A stretch of 64,000 nt of DNA. Source: Spirochaetales bacterium (GTDB lineage Bacteria > Spirochaetota > Leptospiria > Leptospirales > Leptonemataceae). The stretch covers positions 1-64,000 of the forward strand of contig JABTUL010000004.1 of the NCBI GenBank assembly GCA_015075425.1, in the 5' to 3' direction. The notes below the pieces were generated by a model. It had not been told where the DNA came from and ran no database searches. It was given only the letters and a program-made list of their open reading frames with translations. Positions 27,514 to 36,494 of the stretch are shown in pieces. Position 1 is the stretch's first letter. Each line of letters opens with the position of its first letter. A program made the translations under genes and the position numbers.

Positions 27514-29514
27514 ATGCCAAAAAGAATTAACCTGTCACGCAATAAATTGGGGCCAATGGCGGAACGTAAGGCTGATTTTTCAGAAAAGATTGACCCCACC
27601 ACCGAGTCAGAGCACAGGAAGGCAGTGATCGAAACAGAACGGTCAGAAGCTCCAGCACCCCCGAGCCCGGGGCCCCCCAGACTCAATGTTCTTGTGGTCC
27701 TTGCCGCCGGCCTTGTTTTCTACTATCTCCTGGTCTGGACTCTGGTTTTTTTCACGGTACTGCGAGAGTATCCGCTGGAGCAGATCCGCAGTCGGCCTGC
27801 GGAATTTCGTGCTCTGCTCGATGCTCGCACCCGGCTTTCTGAAGAAGAATTCAATGACCGAATGGATGCCTACTTTGATCCATCCACAGATCTGAGTCTC
27901 GCCTCCCGGTTCCTCTACGGCCTGGTCATGTTCTCGTCTCTTGCCTTTGTCTTTGCCTTCATCTACATCTACCACAAACCGATCGAGCAGGTTCTGGCAT
28001 TTCGTCGGGCCGGTAAGAATGTTCCGGAGAACGAGCGGCAACTGGCACGCAGACGATTGTTCCGTTCCTCCGCCATTTCTGCCTTCATGCCGGCGGCCAC
28101 GGGTCTCTGGCTGGTAGGTTTTGGACTTCTCTTTGGTATGGTTGGCTTTGAGTCGAACGCTCCACTTCAAAAAGTATTGCTGCGCACCTGGCCATTGTTT
28201 GTGCTCTCTATTGCCCTTGCAGCCATCTTCATCTACTGGTGGCAAAAGCATCGCATTCAAAACTACTTCATCCAGTACATCCTGAGCCCGGAAGAACTGC
28301 GGGAAACACCGCCGGCCTCCCGTGATCTGAGCCTGAAAGTTCGCCTTGCAATGGCCAGTTTCATCACCACTTTTCTGCCTCTGGGAATCGTGTTCCTCTT
28401 TCTACTGTCATCGCTTTCAACAGTCCAGGTCACGGAATGGTTTCCAGAAAAGCCATCCCTGGCTCAGGAGCGGGCCAGTGAAATACTGCTTGGCGATTTC
28501 TATACAACGGCTCGCGATCTGGACCTTTTGCCCTATCTACGCGATTTCATGGACCGCCATCGTCTTTTTATTCCCTGGCTGGTCCACATCAACGCCATGG
28601 ATACGCCTCTCTTGCTTTTGGGACTTGCAGCCGGAACTTTTATTGCTCTATTCTATTCTTTTTACTTACTCCGATTGATTCTGGCAAGCATCATGCGGCC
28701 CATCGCTGAACTGCAGGGTCGGATGCTCCAGACAGCGGATGGAAACTATGAGGCCTTTGTGCCTGTCCGCAGTAATGATGAACTGGGCGATTTATCGGCG
28801 GGCTTCAACCGCATGGTAACCGAATTAAGCGACCGGGAACGGATCCGCAGTCTGTTCGGGCAGTATCTGACCCGGGAAGTATCAGACCAGATCCTGAGTG
28901 GCCGCGTTAATTTAAATGGTGATCTCTACCAGGCAGCCATCATGTTTGCTGACATTCGCAATTTCACTGCGATGAGTGCATCCATGTCTCCGGCTGATGT
29001 TCTGCTTTTTCTCAACTCCTACCTGCGCGATATGATCGATGTCATCGCCACGTCAGGAGGGATTATTGATAAATTTATCGGGGATGGGATTCTGGCCGTT
29101 TTCGGTGCTCCTGTTCGCTCTACCAACTATTGCGATCAAGCGCTGGAGGCTGCTCTGCAAATGCAGGCCGCAGTGAATCGGCTCAACATAGAGCGACGCA
29201 GCGGCGGTAAGCGCCAGCCCATCGCTATTGGCATCGGAGTACACGCCGGTCCCATCATTGCCGGAAATATTGGCAACGATCGCAAACGTGAGTACACCGT
29301 AATAGGAGATACCGTTAATCTGGCCAGCCGTATAGAGGGTTTGACCAAACGTTACAAAAGTTCCATTCTTGTGAGCGAAACTGTTTTTTCCGCCCTGAGC
29401 CCGCAGATGCGTGTCACGGTCCAGGCACATGAAATCCGTGGTGTCCGGGTGCGTGGAAAGCAGGAACCGATTGGCCTATTCCGGATCGAGACACTCCCGG
29501 ACAGGGAATTATGA
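27514..29514 (+). CDS. Membrane adenylate/guanylate cyclase, class III, with HAMP linker
   Basis: The 666-residue protein has several transmembrane helices between residues 60 and 385, with a periplasmic segment. A HAMP-like linker follows (RPIAELQGRMLQTADGNYEAFVPVRSN is its start), then a C-terminal class III cyclase domain. Catalytic metal Asp residues are D480 (FADIRNF) and D524 (GDGILAVFG), 44 residues apart as usual. The adenine and ribose region (IGDTVNLASRIEGLTK) is present. It should make cAMP or cGMP in response to an extracytoplasmic or membrane signal. ATG 27514 and ATG 27556 are both possible starts. The stop overlaps apbE in ATGA. Confidence 0.88.
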   Translation: MPKRINLSRNKLGPMAERKADFSEKIDPTTESEHRKAVIETERSEAPAPPSPGPPRLNVLVVLAAGLVFYYLLVWTLVFFTVLREYPLEQIRSRPAEFRALLDARTRLSEEEFNDRMDAYFDPSTDLSLASRFLYGLVMFSSLAFVFAFIYIYHKPIEQVLAFRRAGKNVPENERQLARRRLFRSSAISAFMPAATGLWLVGFGLLFGMVGFESNAPLQKVLLRTWPLFVLSIALAAIFIYWWQKHRIQNYFIQYILSPEELRETPPASRDLSLKVRLAMASFITTFLPLGIVFLFLLSSLSTVQVTEWFPEKPSLAQERASEILLGDFYTTARDLDLLPYLRDFMDRHRLFIPWLVHINAMDTPLLLLGLAAGTFIALFYSFYLLRLILASIMRPIAELQGRMLQTADGNYEAFVPVRSNDELGDLSAGFNRMVTELSDRERIRSLFGQYLTREVSDQILSGRVNLNGDLYQAAIMFADIRNFTAMSASMSPADVLLFLNSYLRDMIDVIATSGGIIDKFIGDGILAVFGAPVRSTNYCDQALEAALQMQAAVNRLNIERRSGGKRQPIAIGIGVHAGPIIAGNIGNDRKREYTVIGDTVNLASRIEGLTKRYKSSILVSETVFSALSPQMRVTVQAHEIRGVRVRGKQEPIGLFRIETLPDREL

Positions 29515-30524
29515 GTAAACACTGGTTAGAACATAAATTTTTAAAATTATCAATAGCGATGCTTTTCCTGTTTCCCGGCGGCTGCAAAACTCAGGAGACT
29601 GTCGAAGGAATCGCTGTCGAGACTCCCTACCGAATCGTTTTTGAATCGGACCGCTGGAATGGCCGCTCCACAGTACGCTCATCAGTGCAACGCGAACTCA
29701 AAGCGGTCACGGAACTTTTCTCCCTGTACACGGAAGGAAGCGAGATCCAGCGCTTCAATGAAGCCCCCGGTCCCGTCAGGGTGTCGGCACCTTTTCTCGA
29801 ACTGACAGCACTATCCCTGGAACTTGCCTTAGCCAGCGGAGGGGCATTTGATCCGACTCTGGGCCCACTGCTTGATGTCTGGGGCTTTGGCAAACACAAG
29901 CGTAAGGATGCGCCCGCAGATGCAGAAATCCAGCTGGCTCTGAAGAAAATCGGCTACCGGGGAATTCAGATCGCAGATGGGATGATCCTCAAGGAGAGGC
30001 CTTCTTTGACATTGAATGTGAACGCGCTGCTGGATGGCTACGCTGCGGATCGTCTGGCAGCAGCTCTTCAGCAGGCGGGTTTCCCTGATTTTATGATTGA
30101 GGTGGGTGGAGAAATTCGCGTGGGCCGGCAGGAGAAAAAAGAGCCCTGGAAAATCGGTATTGAAAAACCGGTGTATGAAAGCGAAGCGCGTCAGCTCCAC
30201 CGCACGCTCCACCTGAGTAACGCGGCGGTGGCCACATCGGGTGATTATCGTAACTTTATAAAATATGGAGAAAAACGCATAAGTCATATCCTGGATCCGC
30301 GTAGCGGCAGGCCGGCAAAAACAAACGCCATATCCGCAACAGTCGTAGGGCCTGAATGCTCCCGTGCCGATGGCCTGGCAACAATTCTGCTGGTTCTACC
30401 ACCGGAGGAGGCCCTGGCGCTGGTGGCAGATATGCGGGGCTACGAGGCCCTGCTCCTTCTGGCCGGGACTGGCGGCCGCATAGAAGAAAAGATGACGGCG
30501 GGAATGACGCGCTATTTTCAGTGA
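29511..30524 (+). CDS. apbE: FAD:protein FMN transferase, ApbE family lipoprotein
   Basis: ApbE links FMN covalently to a threonine of target flavoproteins (for example Rnf/Nqr subunits) in the periplasm. The 337-residue product has a signal peptide with a lipobox (LFPGGC, Cys about 25). It then has FDPTLGPLLDVWGF, the NVNALLDGYAAD helix, VEVGGE-like MIEVGGEIR, ATSGDYRNF and SHILDPRSGRPA, the family's Mg/FAD-binding sequence. The DGYA position usually carries an acidic or basic variant, so this is acceptable. ATGA overlap with the cyclase gene. No flavoprotein target is encoded nearby. Confidence 0.92.
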   Translation: MSKHWLEHKFLKLSIAMLFLFPGGCKTQETVEGIAVETPYRIVFESDRWNGRSTVRSSVQRELKAVTELFSLYTEGSEIQRFNEAPGPVRVSAPFLELTALSLELALASGGAFDPTLGPLLDVWGFGKHKRKDAPADAEIQLALKKIGYRGIQIADGMILKERPSLTLNVNALLDGYAADRLAAALQQAGFPDFMIEVGGEIRVGRQEKKEPWKIGIEKPVYESEARQLHRTLHLSNAAVATSGDYRNFIKYGEKRISHILDPRSGRPAKTNAISATVVGPECSRADGLATILLVLPPEEALALVADMRGYEALLLLAGTGGRIEEKMTAGMTRYFQ

Positions 30525-30536
30525 GCGTTTTGACCC

Positions 30537-31997
30537 CTATATTCTCCAGTAGTAGGGAGAAAACACCATGAGCAATGTGAAAAGCTCAAGCCGTCCCAGG
30601 AGCATGATGATCGAGAGTACCCATTTCCCGGCAGGGACTACATGTGCATAATTTGCTACCGGTCCAACACTGCCAATACCCGGACCAACACCTCCCTGGC
30701 ACGAAGCCACAGCACCCATCGCTGAATCCATATCCAGGCCAAGTATTGCCAGAACCAGTGTACCATTGAGAAAGACCAGCATGTAAAGTGTAAAAAAAGC
30801 CAGTATGTTGTGCAATATATGCGGAGCAACAAGTCTCTGATTGAGGCGAACGGGAATAACGGCTCTTGGATGCAAGAGACGCCCAAACTCGAGAATCCCA
30901 TTTTTTACAAGTACCAGTACCCTGACCATCTTAATAGCCCCGCTTGTAGAACCAGCGCAGGAACCAGAAAAAAGAAGGACCAGAAAAACGAAGCGAGCGT
31001 ATGGAGCAAAAGTTTCGTAGTCCGCCGTTCCGAAGCCGGTGGTTGACAGAATGGAAACGACAGCAAAGGCTGCATTGCGCAGGACCGGTTCTGTTCCCTG
31101 ATCTTTGACATAGATCAGGCTGGCCACCCCCATGAAAACGATGTTCGCCAAAACAACAACGCTGTAGAAACGAAGTTCCTCATCACGAAAATAGGCACCT
31201 ATTCGGCCCTTGATGATACCATAGTAATGCAAAGAAAAATTAATACCCGAAACGAACATAAACACAATCGTTACGTACTGCGCCGCAGGACTGAAGGCCG
31301 CCATACTGGCATTGCGGGTAGAAAAGCCTCCCGTTGCCACAGTGCCGAATGCGTGACAGAGCGCATCGAATAAGCTCATACCACAAATCATGAGGGCTGC
31401 GGTATTTACCAGTGTTAAGAGCACATACACCGCCCACAGTCTTTTAGCCGTGCCACGAACCTGTGGATGAATTTTATCTTTGGTCGGTCCGGCCACTTCC
31501 GCGATGAAAAGCTGCGCTCCGCCAACTCCCAGCAAAGGCAGAATGGCCAGAGAAAAAACAATAATCCCCATTCCACCCAGCCAGTGGGTCAAACTCCGCC
31601 AGAACAAAAGTCCATGAGGCAATGCTTCAATATCTGTCAGGATGGAGGCTCCGGTCGTCGTGAATCCGGATATTGTTTCAAAAAAAGCGTCGGTGTAAGT
31701 TGGAATGCTGCCATGAATCACAAAGGGCAAAGCACCAAAAGCAGATATGAGAATCCAACTGAGCGCAACTGACACATAACCCTCCCGCTTGCTGAGTTCA
31801 TCATAGTCCGGTTGCTGCCCGATGATTACAAGGATTCCAAGGCCTGTGAGGATCGTTATGGTTGCTGCGGATAGAAGGGAAAGGATATCACCATCTCCGT
31901 AGTAAAGCGAAAATAAAACACCCGTTGGCATTATCGCACCCACAAGTAATAGCAGCAGCCCCTGCAGATGGCAAACAAGTCGCAAATTTATTTTCAC
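30537..31997 (-). CDS. trkH: Potassium uptake protein TrkH-type, unpaired
   Basis: The 486-residue membrane protein has the four pore-loop repeats of the TrkH/KtrB superfamily, each with a selectivity glycine. These are ETISGFTTTGASIL, CHAFGTVATGGFSTRN, VVSILSTTGFGTADY and SCQGGVGPGIGSVGP. I set the start at GTG 31997 (VKINLRLV), where TrkH homology begins; the frame stays open to 32078. There is no adjacent trkA, so it might share the KtrA-type subunit at 39746-40420 or act with a remote TrkA. It is divergent from kdpA, so the kdpA promoter lies between them. Confidence 0.9.
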   Translation of the reverse strand: MKINLRLVCHLQGLLLLLVGAIMPTGVLFSLYYGDGDILSLLSAATITILTGLGILVIIGQQPDYDELSKREGYVSVALSWILISAFGALPFVIHGSIPTYTDAFFETISGFTTTGASILTDIEALPHGLLFWRSLTHWLGGMGIIVFSLAILPLLGVGGAQLFIAEVAGPTKDKIHPQVRGTAKRLWAVYVLLTLVNTAALMICGMSLFDALCHAFGTVATGGFSTRNASMAAFSPAAQYVTIVFMFVSGINFSLHYYGIIKGRIGAYFRDEELRFYSVVVLANIVFMGVASLIYVKDQGTEPVLRNAAFAVVSILSTTGFGTADYETFAPYARFVFLVLLFSGSCAGSTSGAIKMVRVLVLVKNGILEFGRLLHPRAVIPVRLNQRLVAPHILHNILAFFTLYMLVFLNGTLVLAILGLDMDSAMGAVASCQGGVGPGIGSVGPVANYAHVVPAGKWVLSIIMLLGRLELFTLLMVFSPYYWRI

Positions 31998-32218
31998 AGA
32001 ACTGGATGAAATGACCCCATAGACAGAACAAGAACAAGTGATTGAATCCACTGGAAATAGTACGGGCATCGACAACATTTTGATGGCGCGACCCCCGATT
32101 TTGATAAATTTTTGATATGCGGATCGCTTTTGATTTTGATTTCTTTTTGACGCTGTTACTTTGAATTTCTACACCATTTACATTGACATCGGCTGGAAAG
32201 GCAAACTATACTGCCTGA
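31998..32218. other. Divergent intergenic region between trkH and kdpA
   Basis: This 221-bp region separates two potassium-uptake genes transcribed away from each other. It holds the kdpA promoter (32183-32212). The AT-rich part 32095-32160 may contain the trkH promoter, but I cannot pick hexamers with confidence. No KdpE-site consensus was assigned. Confidence 0.5.
32183..32212 (+). promoter_or_regulatory. Sigma-70-type promoter of kdpA
   Basis: A perfect -35 TTGACA (32183-32188) and a -10 TATACT (32207-32212) are separated by 18 bp. Transcription should begin around 32218-32220, that is at or within a base or two of the kdpA ATG at 32219. No Shine-Dalgarno precedes the ATG, so the messenger is probably leaderless. 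Confidence 0.7.
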
Positions 32219-33859
32219 ATGGAAATTGTCCTCACCCTATTGCTTGTTACTGCAGGGGGCCTTTTGCTGGCCCCCTATATGACAGTTGTGTTTTCAGCAA
32301 CGGAGCCGCTTTCGCGCGTAGAAACGTGGCTGTATAAACTCAGTGGCGTTGATGCAGAACGGTCCATGACCTGGCAGGAATACAGTTTAGCTCTTTTGAA
32401 ATTTCACACCATCGGCTTTTTCGTGCTCTTTGCCCTGTTATCTTTGCAAGGGCTGGCCCCGCTCAATCCAGAAGGATTGCCCGGGCTTTCCTGGCATCTG
32501 GCCCTCAATACAACAGTGAGTTTCATCACCAACACCAACTGGCAGGCCTATTCCGGGGAATCTACACTTTCCTATCTCAGCCAGATGCTGGGACTGGGGG
32601 TGCAAAATTTCCTCAGCGCGGCCAGTGGCCTGGCTGTGGCCATTGCCCTGTCTCGCGCGCTGGCCCAGGATAAGGGAAAGCTTGGAAATTTTTGGGCTGA
32701 TTTGACTCGCAGTCTTTTATACATTTTGCTTCCACTTTCCTTTCTACTGGCGCTGTTTCTTGTAAGTCAGGGTGTTGTGCAGAATTTTTCCGGATATGTC
32801 CGGGCCCTGGATGGCGGCATCATCCCGGGCGGACCGGCGGCTTCGCAAATTGCTATCAAACAGTTGGGCACCAACGGAGGAGGATTCTTTGGAACCAACA
32901 GTGCTCACCCGTATGAGAACCCCACTCCCGGGTCCAATCTGCTGCAGCTCATTTCTATACTTCTCATTCCGGTGGCCATGGTTTTCACGTTCGGTGCTCT
33001 AACCGGTCTAAAAGCCCATTCCCGGGCCCTCTTTGTAACAATGGGAATACTCCTCGTTTCCGGGCTGGGTTTGATGCTATGGGCCGAAAGCCAGGTCCAT
33101 CCACTGATTGATCGTATTTCATGGCTGGAGGGCAAAGAGCTCCGCTTCACAAACGACAGCTCCCTGCTCTGGGCGGGATTTACAACGGCAGCGTCCAATG
33201 GCTCGGTAAATTCCATGCACGCGTCTCTAGCGCCCCTGGCTGGGGGCGCTGCGCTCATGAACATGATGCTTGGCGAGATCATCTTCGGTGGAGCAGGAGC
33301 GGGCCTTTATGGTATGGTCCTTTTCGTAATTTTGACGGTTTTTCTGGCGGGCCTGATGGTAGGGCGAACACCCGAATATGCCGGCAAAAAAATTGGCAAA
33401 ATGGAAATCCAGCTCGCTGCCATAGGCCTTATCCTGCCATCTGTGTTAGTACTTGCCGGGACTGGGATCACTCTCCTTTTACCGGATGCTTTAACTTCGT
33501 TGAGCAATCGCGGGCCGCATGGACTCAGTGAATTGCTTTACGCATTTACTTCGGCGGCCAACAATAACGGCAGCGCCTTTGCCGGGCTGAACGCAAACAC
33601 CCCGTACTTCAACGTGAGTCTGGCTATCTGTATGCTTGCAGGCCGATTTGGTGTAATCATCCCCGTGCTGGCCATTGCGGGCAGTCTCAGCCAGAAGAAA
33701 AGCCTTCCGCCTTCAAGCGGGACGTTCCCTACAGAAGGTCCGCTTTTCATTGTATTACTTTTAAGTGTCATCCTTTTAGTCGGGGCATTGACCTTCTTCC
33801 CTTCCCTTTGTTTGTCGGTAATACCTGAGCATCTTGTAGAATCTGATCTATCATTCTAA
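32219..33859 (+). CDS. kdpA: Potassium-transporting ATPase subunit A
   Basis: KdpA is the channel-like potassium-binding subunit of the KdpFABC pump. The 546 residues carry the four filter loops ITNTNWQAYSGE, LGTNGGGFFGTNSAHPYENP (gly-rich), FTTAASNGSVN and FTSAANNNGSAF. The N-terminal TM arrangement matches the family. ATG 32219 lacks a ribosome-binding site, in line with the leaderless promoter. It is the first gene of kdpABCDE, and a small gap separates it from kdpB. I found no kdpF-like ORF between the promoter and kdpA, but a very short one could be missed. Confidence 0.97.
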   Translation: MEIVLTLLLVTAGGLLLAPYMTVVFSATEPLSRVETWLYKLSGVDAERSMTWQEYSLALLKFHTIGFFVLFALLSLQGLAPLNPEGLPGLSWHLALNTTVSFITNTNWQAYSGESTLSYLSQMLGLGVQNFLSAASGLAVAIALSRALAQDKGKLGNFWADLTRSLLYILLPLSFLLALFLVSQGVVQNFSGYVRALDGGIIPGGPAASQIAIKQLGTNGGGFFGTNSAHPYENPTPGSNLLQLISILLIPVAMVFTFGALTGLKAHSRALFVTMGILLVSGLGLMLWAESQVHPLIDRISWLEGKELRFTNDSSLLWAGFTTAASNGSVNSMHASLAPLAGGAALMNMMLGEIIFGGAGAGLYGMVLFVILTVFLAGLMVGRTPEYAGKKIGKMEIQLAAIGLILPSVLVLAGTGITLLLPDALTSLSNRGPHGLSELLYAFTSAANNNGSAFAGLNANTPYFNVSLAICMLAGRFGVIIPVLAIAGSLSQKKSLPPSSGTFPTEGPLFIVLLLSVILLVGALTFFPSLCLSVIPEHLVESDLSF

Positions 33860-33872
33860 TTAGAGGAAATAA

Positions 33873-35936
33873 ATGTTTTCAACATCAATACCTGTCATCG
33901 CACTGACATGGGCCACGCTGCAAAAACTGAACCCCCGCGAACAAATGCAAAACCCTGTTATGTTTCTGGTATATCTGGGGACAATAGTGACGGCCGTTGT
34001 ATGTGTAATTGACATTGTCAGGGATGAGTTTTCCGCGTTTCATTTACAGATATGTTTATGGTTACTGTTCACTTTGCTGTTTGCTAATTTTGCCGAAGCA
34101 ATAGCAGAAGGCAGGGGGAAAGCCCGCGCAGACCATCTACGTAAATCCCGCGTTGCCACCACAGCACGTAAGCTGGAGTCTGGAACGGAGAAAATAGTTG
34201 CCGCTTACCTGCTCCGTCCAGGTGACATTGTCATTTGCGAGCGGGGTGATACAATACCGGCCGATGGTGAAGTCACCCAGGGAATCGCCAGCGTTGATGA
34301 ATCAGCAATCACCGGAGAATCAGCACCCGTAATCCGCGAAAGTGGCGGTGATCGTAACGCTGTTACCGGTGGTACCAGGGTGATAAGCGACAGGATAGTC
34401 ATCAAAATCACCGCCGAGGAAGGATTCGGATTTCTGGATCGTATGATCCAACTCATAGAAGGTGCCCGTCGGCAGAGAACACCCAATGAAATCGCTCTGC
34501 GGATTTTATTATCAACGCTTTCCGTTATTTTTTTGGTCGCCGTGGTTGCCCTGTATCCCATGGCCGAATACAGTTACAGAGAAAGCGGAGGGATTCTCCC
34601 CCAAACTTTTTCTTTGCCAGTCCTCGTAGCGTTGCTCGTTTGCTTGATTCCCACAACGATTGCCGGCCTGCTCAGCGCTATCGGGATCAGCGGCATGGAA
34701 CAGCTTATTAAATCGAACGTCATCGCCATGAGTGGCAAGGCAGTCGAGGCGGCCGGCGATATCGATATCTTGCTCCTGGATAAAACAGGAACAATCACTC
34801 TCGGGAACCGAATGGCCAGCGAATTTGTTCCGGCTCCAGGATTTACGCGGGCAGAGGTGGCTGACCTGGCCCATCTGGCATCCTTACGCGATGAAACACC
34901 GGAAGGTCGATCCATCGTTGTCCTTGCCAAAAAGGCCTTCTCACTGAGAGCAAGGCATTTGCAAGAGCTGAATATATCGTTCATCCCCTTTAGCGCTGCT
35001 ACCCGGATGAGTGGAGCTGACATCAAAGCGGCGAATGGCATTCGGGAAATCCGCAAGGGGTCAACGGAGGCCATTCGCAACTACCTCGCCCGGTACGGTC
35101 AGGCAATTCCCCCGGATCTCGAAATGGCCGCAGAAGACATTTCGCGCAAAGGCAGCACACCCCTCTACATAGCCGCCGACCGGAAGGCAGTAGGTCTCAT
35201 TGAACTCAAAGATATTGTAAAGGGTGGCATTCGTGAGCGTATCGGGCACCTCCGTTTGATGGGGATTCGTACCATTATGATTACCGGCGACAATGCCCTC
35301 ACTGCTGCGGCCATCGCCGCTGAAGCCGGCGTGGACGATTTTGTTTCCGAGGCTCGGCCTGAAACCAAACTGCAACTCATCCGGGACTGGCAAAGTCGGG
35401 GGCATCTGGTGGCAATGATCGGTGACGGCACGAACGATGCTCCGGCCCTGGCCCAGGCAGACGTGGGCGTGGCCATGAACTCCGGAACGCAGGTAGCGCG
35501 CGAAGCCGGAAACATGATTGATCTTGACAGTAATCCCACCAAGCTAATCGAAATTGTCGAAAATGGCAAAAGAATACTCATGACCCGGGGCGCGCTAACA
35601 ACGTTCAGTATTGCCAATGACATTGCGAAGTATTTTGCGATTCTTCCGGCTCTATTCACAGGCTTGTATGCCAGTGAGGGTTCATCAGCTCTCGATGTTC
35701 TCAACATCATGAGTTTGTCTTCGCCGGCCACGGCGGTGCTCAGTGCCACCATATTCAATGCGTTAATTATTGTTGCGCTCATCCCCCTGGCTCTGCGCGG
35801 CGTGACTTATCGCCCGCTTGGCGCAGGCAAAGTGCTGCTGCGCAACCTGCTCATCTTTGGTCTGGGTGGAGTGCTAACTCCCTTCGCAGGAATCAAGTTG
35901 ATCGACATGTTGCTGTCGCTTCTGGAGGTAATTTAA
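33873..35936 (+). CDS. kdpB: Potassium-transporting P-type ATPase subunit B
   Basis: KdpB is the catalytic P-type ATPase of the Kdp pump. It has 687 residues. The actuator motif is TGES (147-150), where Ser150 corresponds to the Ser that can be inhibited by phosphorylation. D303 of DKTGT is the phosphorylated Asp, and [10 protein letters not shown] is the hinge motif. The transmembrane [10 protein letters not shown] and LIPTTIAGL segments are complete. The stop is followed immediately by kdpC (TAA then ATG). Confidence 0.98.
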   Translation: MFSTSIPVIALTWATLQKLNPREQMQNPVMFLVYLGTIVTAVVCVIDIVRDEFSAFHLQICLWLLFTLLFANFAEAIAEGRGKARADHLRKSRVATTARKLESGTEKIVAAYLLRPGDIVICERGDTIPADGEVTQGIASVDESAITGESAPVIRESGGDRNAVTGGTRVISDRIVIKITAEEGFGFLDRMIQLIEGARRQRTPNEIALRILLSTLSVIFLVAVVALYPMAEYSYRESGGILPQTFSLPVLVALLVCLIPTTIAGLLSAIGISGMEQLIKSNVIAMSGKAVEAAGDIDILLLDKTGTITLGNRMASEFVPAPGFTRAEVADLAHLASLRDETPEGRSIVVLAKKAFSLRARHLQELNISFIPFSAATRMSGADIKAANGIREIRKGSTEAIRNYLARYGQAIPPDLEMAAEDISRKGSTPLYIAADRKAVGLIELKDIVKGGIRERIGHLRLMGIRTIMITGDNALTAAAIAAEAGVDDFVSEARPETKLQLIRDWQSRGHLVAMIGDGTNDAPALAQADVGVAMNSGTQVAREAGNMIDLDSNPTKLIEIVENGKRILMTRGALTTFSIANDIAKYFAILPALFTGLYASEGSSALDVLNIMSLSSPATAVLSATIFNALIIVALIPLALRGVTYRPLGAGKVLLRNLLIFGLGGVLTPFAGIKLIDMLLSLLEVI

Positions 35937-36494
35937 ATGCAACAGTGGCTACAATCATTACGTGTACTGGTTGTTTATTCTGTACTTTGCGGACTCATCT
36001 ATCCGCTGAGTGTGACCCTTCCTGGTGGCCTTTTCTTTGCTGAAGAGTCCCGGGGATCTTTGTTAAAAAAAGGGAACGCTGTCGGCGGAAGCCTGCTTCT
36101 GGCCCGTCCTGGGAAAGAAGGAAGATTCTGGCCACGGCCCTCCGCTGTGGACTATGCGACGGTACCATCCGGCGCTTCCAATAAAGGTATACACTCCAGT
36201 GATTTGAAGGCCGCTGTTCAAAAAAGGCGACTTGCCTGGGAAGCTGCTCATGGCACCGATGCCCCCGACGAGATGCTCTTCGCATCGGCAAGCGGCCTTG
36301 ACCCGCACATCAGTCCGGAAAATGCCTTGAGTCAAACAGAACGCATCAGCCGCGAGACAAACATCCAACCCGAGCAGATCAGCCGGCTCATTCTGGATCA
36401 CACAGAGGAGCCCCTCCTTGGAATTTTTGGCCGCAAAAGAGTGAATGTACAAATTTTGAATCAGGCCCTGGACGAACTCGATGCACGACAATAA
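35937..36494 (+). CDS. kdpC: Potassium-transporting ATPase subunit C
   Basis: KdpC is the single-pass stabilising subunit of the Kdp pump that increases ATP affinity. The 185-residue product has one N-terminal transmembrane helix (LVVYSVLCGLIYPLSVTL). The periplasmic region includes ARPGKEGRFWPRPSAVDY, the family SGLDPHISPENA (ASGLDPHIS), and a C-terminal LGIFGRKRVNV. Start codon ATG 35937 directly abuts the kdpB stop. It overlaps kdpD by 14 bp in another frame, so subunit and sensor are coupled. Confidence 0.96.
   Translation: MQQWLQSLRVLVVYSVLCGLIYPLSVTLPGGLFFAEESRGSLLKKGNAVGGSLLLARPGKEGRFWPRPSAVDYATVPSGASNKGIHSSDLKAAVQKRRLAWEAAHGTDAPDEMLFASASGLDPHISPENALSQTERISRETNIQPEQISRLILDHTEEPLLGIFGRKRVNVQILNQALDELDARQ

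Noticed and set aside
26877-27530. 217-residue Pro/Arg-rich plus-strand frame
   Set aside because: It is antisense to the TPR protein's linker and domain; its composition mirrors the Ala/Pro-rich linker rather than a protein family.
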